Below, piece by piece: positions 61,126-64,000 of a stretch of DNA of 64,000 bases. The notes beneath the pieces were generated by a model. It had not been told where the DNA came from and did not search any database. It saw only the letters and a program-made list of their open reading frames with translations. Position numbers and translations under genes: made by a program. This DNA is from Sinomonas sp. ASV486 (GTDB lineage: Bacteria > Actinomycetota > Actinomycetes > Actinomycetales > Micrococcaceae): positions 124,001-188,000 of the forward strand of contig NZ_JAVFJK010000002.1 in the NCBI RefSeq assembly GCF_030908215.1, in the 5' to 3' direction. How positions within the stretch are numbered: position 1 is the stretch's first letter; each line of letters starts with the position of its first letter.

Positions 61126-62488
61126 GCGCGCCCGGCGTCGCCGGCGTCGTCGTGTCTGTGCCCGTGTAGACGAACCGCTCGCGGCGGGGGCCCGCACCGG
61201 CACCGGCAGAGGCCGTCCCGATGATCCCGGTCCCCACCGCGACGCCGAGGAGCGAGGCGTAGCCGCGGACCGAGGGGTCGGTCGAGGCATCCAGCGCCCG
61301 GGCGTCCGAGGCGTAGCGATCGAGACCGTGGGCGGTGACCACCGCGTCAAGCAGCCCTCCGCTGCCGACGTCGGGGTAGGAAGGGGTCCGGACATCGACG
61401 ACGTTCGGCCGCGGAACGGGCGGGAGGCCCGAGAGTCCGGGCACCACGTCGTCTCGGTTCGCGACGCTCAGCACCGCGACGTCATCGGGAACGCGGAACG
61501 CCGTCGGGACACCTCCGAGCACTGTCACGGCGACCACGGGATGCCGCCTCCGGAAGTCCTCATCCTCGAGCAGGCCGAAGACGTGCAGGGAGCCCTGGCT
61601 GTGGGCGTTGAAGACCACGACGTCCCCGGCGCGCAGCTGCTGGTCGCCGAGCGCGCGCTCGATGAGCTGCCGCGCGTGGCTGTCCCTTCCGGCCATGGCG
61701 TCGAGGTTGCCCTCGCCGTCGAAGATGCCGCCTCCGGGATCGTCCGGGGACCATGTCTGCGTCCCGGGCACCGTGACGATGACGGCCACGCTGCCGTCCG
61801 GCTTGGGGATGCGCTCCACGAGGACGGACGACGGCGGCACGCTGGTTCCGTCGTCGAGCGTCGCCGCGCCCTGGGCCTGCTGCAGGCTCCTCCCCGCGTA
61901 GGCGAACGTTGAGGCGTCCTCCGAGCCCGCGGCGACCTCGGACCGGACGACGCTGATCCTGTCGCGCGGCCCGCCGGCCACGACCCACGGAACGAGCGGG
62001 GGCACCGCGGAGGCCCCACCGAGGAGGAGCCGCAGGCTCTGGGCACCCCCGCGCACAGGGGCCTCCCCCGGGACGCGCCAGAGTCCCGGAGGGACCAGTC
62101 CCCAGACGAGCCCGCGCATGATCAGCTGATGGCCGCCCGCGGCGCCGGCGATCTGCGCCTCGGCGGCGCGGTAGCCGGACGCGGCGGCGGCGACGCCCCG
62201 TGCGGTGGCCCGAGTGTCGAGGGCCGCCCGCGCCGCCTGCCCGATGAGGGCCGCGGCCTCGTCGTCGAACACCGCTGCCGAGGCGCTTCCGGCGCACGCA
62301 CCCCGCCATACGGCCGCTCGGGCCGCCTCGAGGCACACGGGCAGGCCCGCGATCACCGAGGCGGCCGACGCGAGCGCGCCGATGGCCGTGTCGAGGGCCT
62401 CCAGATTGACGCGGAACGACGCCCCACCGGTGACGACGAACGTCGAGGGGTCCCGGAGCTCCTCACCACTCACCGCGAATCCGGTCAT
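61070..62488 (-). CDS. WXG-like helical domain fused to an alpha/beta serine hydrolase
   Basis: A 472-residue protein. The first 130 residues form Ala-rich amphipathic helices of WXG100 type (turn VWRGACAGSASAAVF near Trp61). The hydrolase part follows: VIVTVPGTQTWSPDD, nucleophile VVFNAHSQGS (Ser near 298), NRDDVVPGL (acid) and VVTAHGLDRY (His). The combination suggests a type VII secretion-type effector or cell-surface lipase. The start overlaps the stop of the small WXG-like gene (ATGA). No signal peptide. Low-complexity C-terminal tail. Family not recognised beyond the fold. Confidence 0.75.
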   Translation of the reverse strand: MTGFAVSGEELRDPSTFVVTGGASFRVNLEALDTAIGALASAASVIAGLPVCLEAARAAVWRGACAGSASAAVFDDEAAALIGQAARAALDTRATARGVAAAASGYRAAEAQIAGAAGGHQLIMRGLVWGLVPPGLWRVPGEAPVRGGAQSLRLLLGGASAVPPLVPWVVAGGPRDRISVVRSEVAAGSEDASTFAYAGRSLQQAQGAATLDDGTSVPPSSVLVERIPKPDGSVAVIVTVPGTQTWSPDDPGGGIFDGEGNLDAMAGRDSHARQLIERALGDQQLRAGDVVVFNAHSQGSLHVFGLLEDEDFRRRHPVVAVTVLGGVPTAFRVPDDVAVLSVANRDDVVPGLSGLPPVPRPNVVDVRTPSYPDVGSGGLLDAVVTAHGLDRYASDARALDASTDPSVRGYASLLGVAVGTGIIGTASAGAGAGPRRERFVYTGTDTTTPATPGAPSSSAALRPSPSLPRQPK

Positions 62489-62949
62489 CTGCAGGCCGCC
62501 CCGTCCGCGGGGCCCGGGCCAGCGGACGGACCGGCAGAACCCCGTGTGAAGGCCGGGCCGCTCGGCGTCTCAAGACGCAGGGCGGGTGTGGGCGCGGGCA
62601 GGGGCGCGATGGGGCCGACAGGTCGTCCTGCCACTAGCCAGGCGGGGCCGGACGCGGGCGCTCCGACCGGACCGCGCGCGCCCGGGAGTCCAGAGCATGC
62701 CGCAGAGTCGGCCTGTAGGGCCGCCGCCACCATGGCGAGCCCGGCCAGGCCCGCCGCGAGTGCGGCCAGCCGCGCAGCAATCGCGGCGGTCGAGGTGCCG
62801 AAGGCGGCAGCGGCGGGGCCGCCCCATTCGACGGCCTCGGCCCGACCCAGGGACGCCCGCGCCTCGTCGACCTCGTCCTGGGCCTTCGCGAGCTGCGTCG
62901 CCGCAGCCCGGAGTTCGGCCTCGTCGTGGCCGCATGTCGTTCCGGTCAT
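62485..62949 (-). CDS. WXG100/ESAT-6-like small protein
   Basis: A 154-residue protein. Residues 8-85 are two predicted helices separated by EWGGPAAAAF (Trp42, WxG-type turn), as in WXG100 proteins: DEAELRAAATQLAKAQDEVD and AAIAARLAALAAGLAGLAMV. The C-terminal 70 residues are a Pro/Gly/Ala tail. GGGGAGGGGACC precedes ATG 62949. Coupled to the hydrolase downstream; the two probably form a secreted pair. The assignment is by pattern, not by strong family similarity. Confidence 0.65.
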   Translation of the reverse strand: MTGTTCGHDEAELRAAATQLAKAQDEVDEARASLGRAEAVEWGGPAAAAFGTSTAAIAARLAALAAGLAGLAMVAAALQADSAACSGLPGARGPVGAPASGPAWLVAGRPVGPIAPLPAPTPALRLETPSGPAFTRGSAGPSAGPGPADGAACR

Positions 62950-63135
62950 GGTCCCCTCCCCCACTCCTCCGCGTCCGTTCGCCGCGGTATCCCCGACGCT
63001 AGGCGCCCCCGGCAGCGCGCGGTGCGGCCCGGCGTCGTATGTGGACGACATGCCGTTCCCGAGACCTGTGGAGGACAAGACAGGCGAGCCCCGCTGAGCC
63101 GCAGGGCACGGGAGTGCCATGGAAGAATGGAGGTC

Positions 63136-64000
63136 ATGGCTGATTCATCCTCGCGCATCCCGTCCGGACGTCTTTCCCTTGCCGCCGGTGAGGCTGCCGG
63201 GCCGGCAGCCGCGCAGAACATCGCCCTCGGTCCGCTCGACGGGCGCTATCGGCCGGCCGTCGCGCCGCTTGTCGACTACCTGTCCGAGGCCGCGCTCAAC
63301 CGCGACCGCGTGGCGGTGGAAGTCGAGTGGCTCATCCATCTGACCCGCAACTCGGTCCTCCCCGGCGCGGGTCCGCTCACCGCCGAGCAGGAGGAGGGCC
63401 TGCGGAAGATCGTCACGGAGTTCGACGCCGCCTCGGTCGGCGAGCTCGCGGAGATCGAGGCCGTCACAGTGCACGACGTCAAGGCCGTCGAGTACTACAT
63501 CGGACGGCGCCTCGAGGGCCTCGGCATCAAGGACCTGACCCCCATGGTGCACTTCGGCTGCACCTCCGAGGACATCAACAACCTCTCGTACGCGCTGGGT
63601 ATCAAGGGCGCCGTCGAGGACGTGTGGCTCCCCGCCGCCCGCGCGCTCGTGGACCAGATCGCCGAGATGGCCCGCACCAATCGCGACGTGCCGATGCTCT
63701 CGCGCACGCACGGCCAGCCCGCGACCCCCACGAGCCTGGGCAAAGAGCTCGCGGTCATGGCGCACCGCCTCGGCCGGCAGCTCACGCGGATCGGGCGCAC
63801 CGAGTACCTCGGGAAGATCAACGGCGCGACAGGCGACTTCGCGGCGCACGTCGCGTCCGTGCCCCGGGCGGACTGGCAGCAGGTCTCGGAGTCCTTCGTC
63901 GAGGGTCTCGGACTCACGTGGAACCCCCTGACCACGCAGATCGAGAGCCACGACTGGCAGGCCGAGCTGTACGCGGACGTGTCGCGCTTCAACCGGATCC
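63136..64000 (+). CDS. purB: Adenylosuccinate lyase (incomplete, runs off the window)
   Basis: The first 288 codons of a PurB-type lyase, which splits SAICAR and adenylosuccinate in purine synthesis. ALGPLDGRYRPAVAPLVDYL, VEVEWLIHLTRN, VHDVKAVEYYIGRRL and FGCTSEDINNLSYALGIKG (His/Thr-Ser region) are typical, as is MLSRTHGQPATPTSLGKELA with the catalytic His. GGAGGTC precedes ATG. The active-site Ser loop lies beyond 64000. Confidence 0.95.
   Translation, partial: MADSSSRIPSGRLSLAAGEAAGPAAAQNIALGPLDGRYRPAVAPLVDYLSEAALNRDRVAVEVEWLIHLTRNSVLPGAGPLTAEQEEGLRKIVTEFDAASVGELAEIEAVTVHDVKAVEYYIGRRLEGLGIKDLTPMVHFGCTSEDINNLSYALGIKGAVEDVWLPAARALVDQIAEMARTNRDVPMLSRTHGQPATPTSLGKELAVMAHRLGRQLTRIGRTEYLGKINGATGDFAAHVASVPRADWQQVSESFVEGLGLTWNPLTTQIESHDWQAELYADVSRFNRI

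Noticed and set aside
1-64000. tRNA, rRNA or insertion sequence genes
   Set aside because: No T-loop/anticodon patterns, rRNA signatures or transposase domains were seen in reading either strand; a covariance-model scan was not possible here.

Overview
The window is 64 kb of very GC-rich DNA (third codon positions nearly always G or C). Its gene families are actinobacterial: DUF4193, PucR-type ald regulator, lone lgt, BkdABC, and frequent leaderless mRNAs with a TANNNT box 6-7 bases before ATG/GTG. Gene content and protein style fit the Micrococcaceae (Arthrobacter or Sinomonas-like). It is chromosomal. I see no rRNA, tRNA, CRISPR array, transposase or prophage. The right edge cuts purB.

Layout. 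0-8.5 kb: pucR and ald, an FMN reductase, a beta-CASP metallo-hydrolase, a GerMN-like lipoprotein, a 43-residue acidic repeat protein, a stand-alone AAA ATPase with a winged helix, an SRPBCC protein, a proline-rich protein and a CsbD stress protein. 8.5-15 kb: a catabolic locus (aldehyde dehydrogenase, GntR/FCD regulator, MFS carrier, FAD amine-oxidase-type enzyme, DHDPS-family lyase) whose two promoter regions share a 17-base sequence, suggesting one regulon for an unknown, probably amino- or imino-compound, substrate. 15-35 kb: single genes and pairs (stress membrane protein, PLP aminotransferase, MFS/LysR pair, secreted subtilisin, NUDIX enzyme, multicopper oxidase, CoA transferase, APC permease, 2-hydroxyacid dehydrogenase, 2H phosphoesterase, HSL-type hydrolase, several small enzymes, DUF4193, acyl-CoA ligase).

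35-40 kb: a hipBA pair with three 16-bp operators exactly 60 bp apart, a WYL regulator, an orphan paired-palindrome site, and a ketoacyl synthase divergent from a TetR gene with two matching operators. 40.5-45 kb: a phenol-type two-component monooxygenase (oxygenase, flavin reductase) with an AraC regulator and an atypical alpha/beta hydrolase between. 45-50 kb: an orphan osmolyte-binding lipoprotein, a membrane protein/Crp-Fnr operon divergent from an FAD disulfide reductase/lgt operon around a CRP-like site. 50-55 kb: catR-catB-catC (muconate branch of the catechol ortho pathway), a PAP2 protein, a secreted SnoaL-like protein and an MFS carrier. The phenol monooxygenase and catBC are complementary: phenol to catechol to muconate to enol-lactone. 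catA is not in the window. 55.5-61 kb: the branched-chain 2-oxoacid dehydrogenase operon (E1 alpha, E1 beta, E2) after an aromatic/HisC-type aminotransferase. 61-63 kb: a translationally coupled WXG100-like protein plus a WXG-like/serine-hydrolase fusion, the best candidate here for an undescribed system. 63.1 kb to the end: purB, incomplete.

Recurrent non-coding structure: a family of long GC hairpins with the 3' arm ending CGTCGTGCG, short tandem repeats at 1-84 and 36675-36762, in-frame DNA repeats inside the E2 linker, and a 16-bp inverted repeat inside the C-terminal tail of catR.
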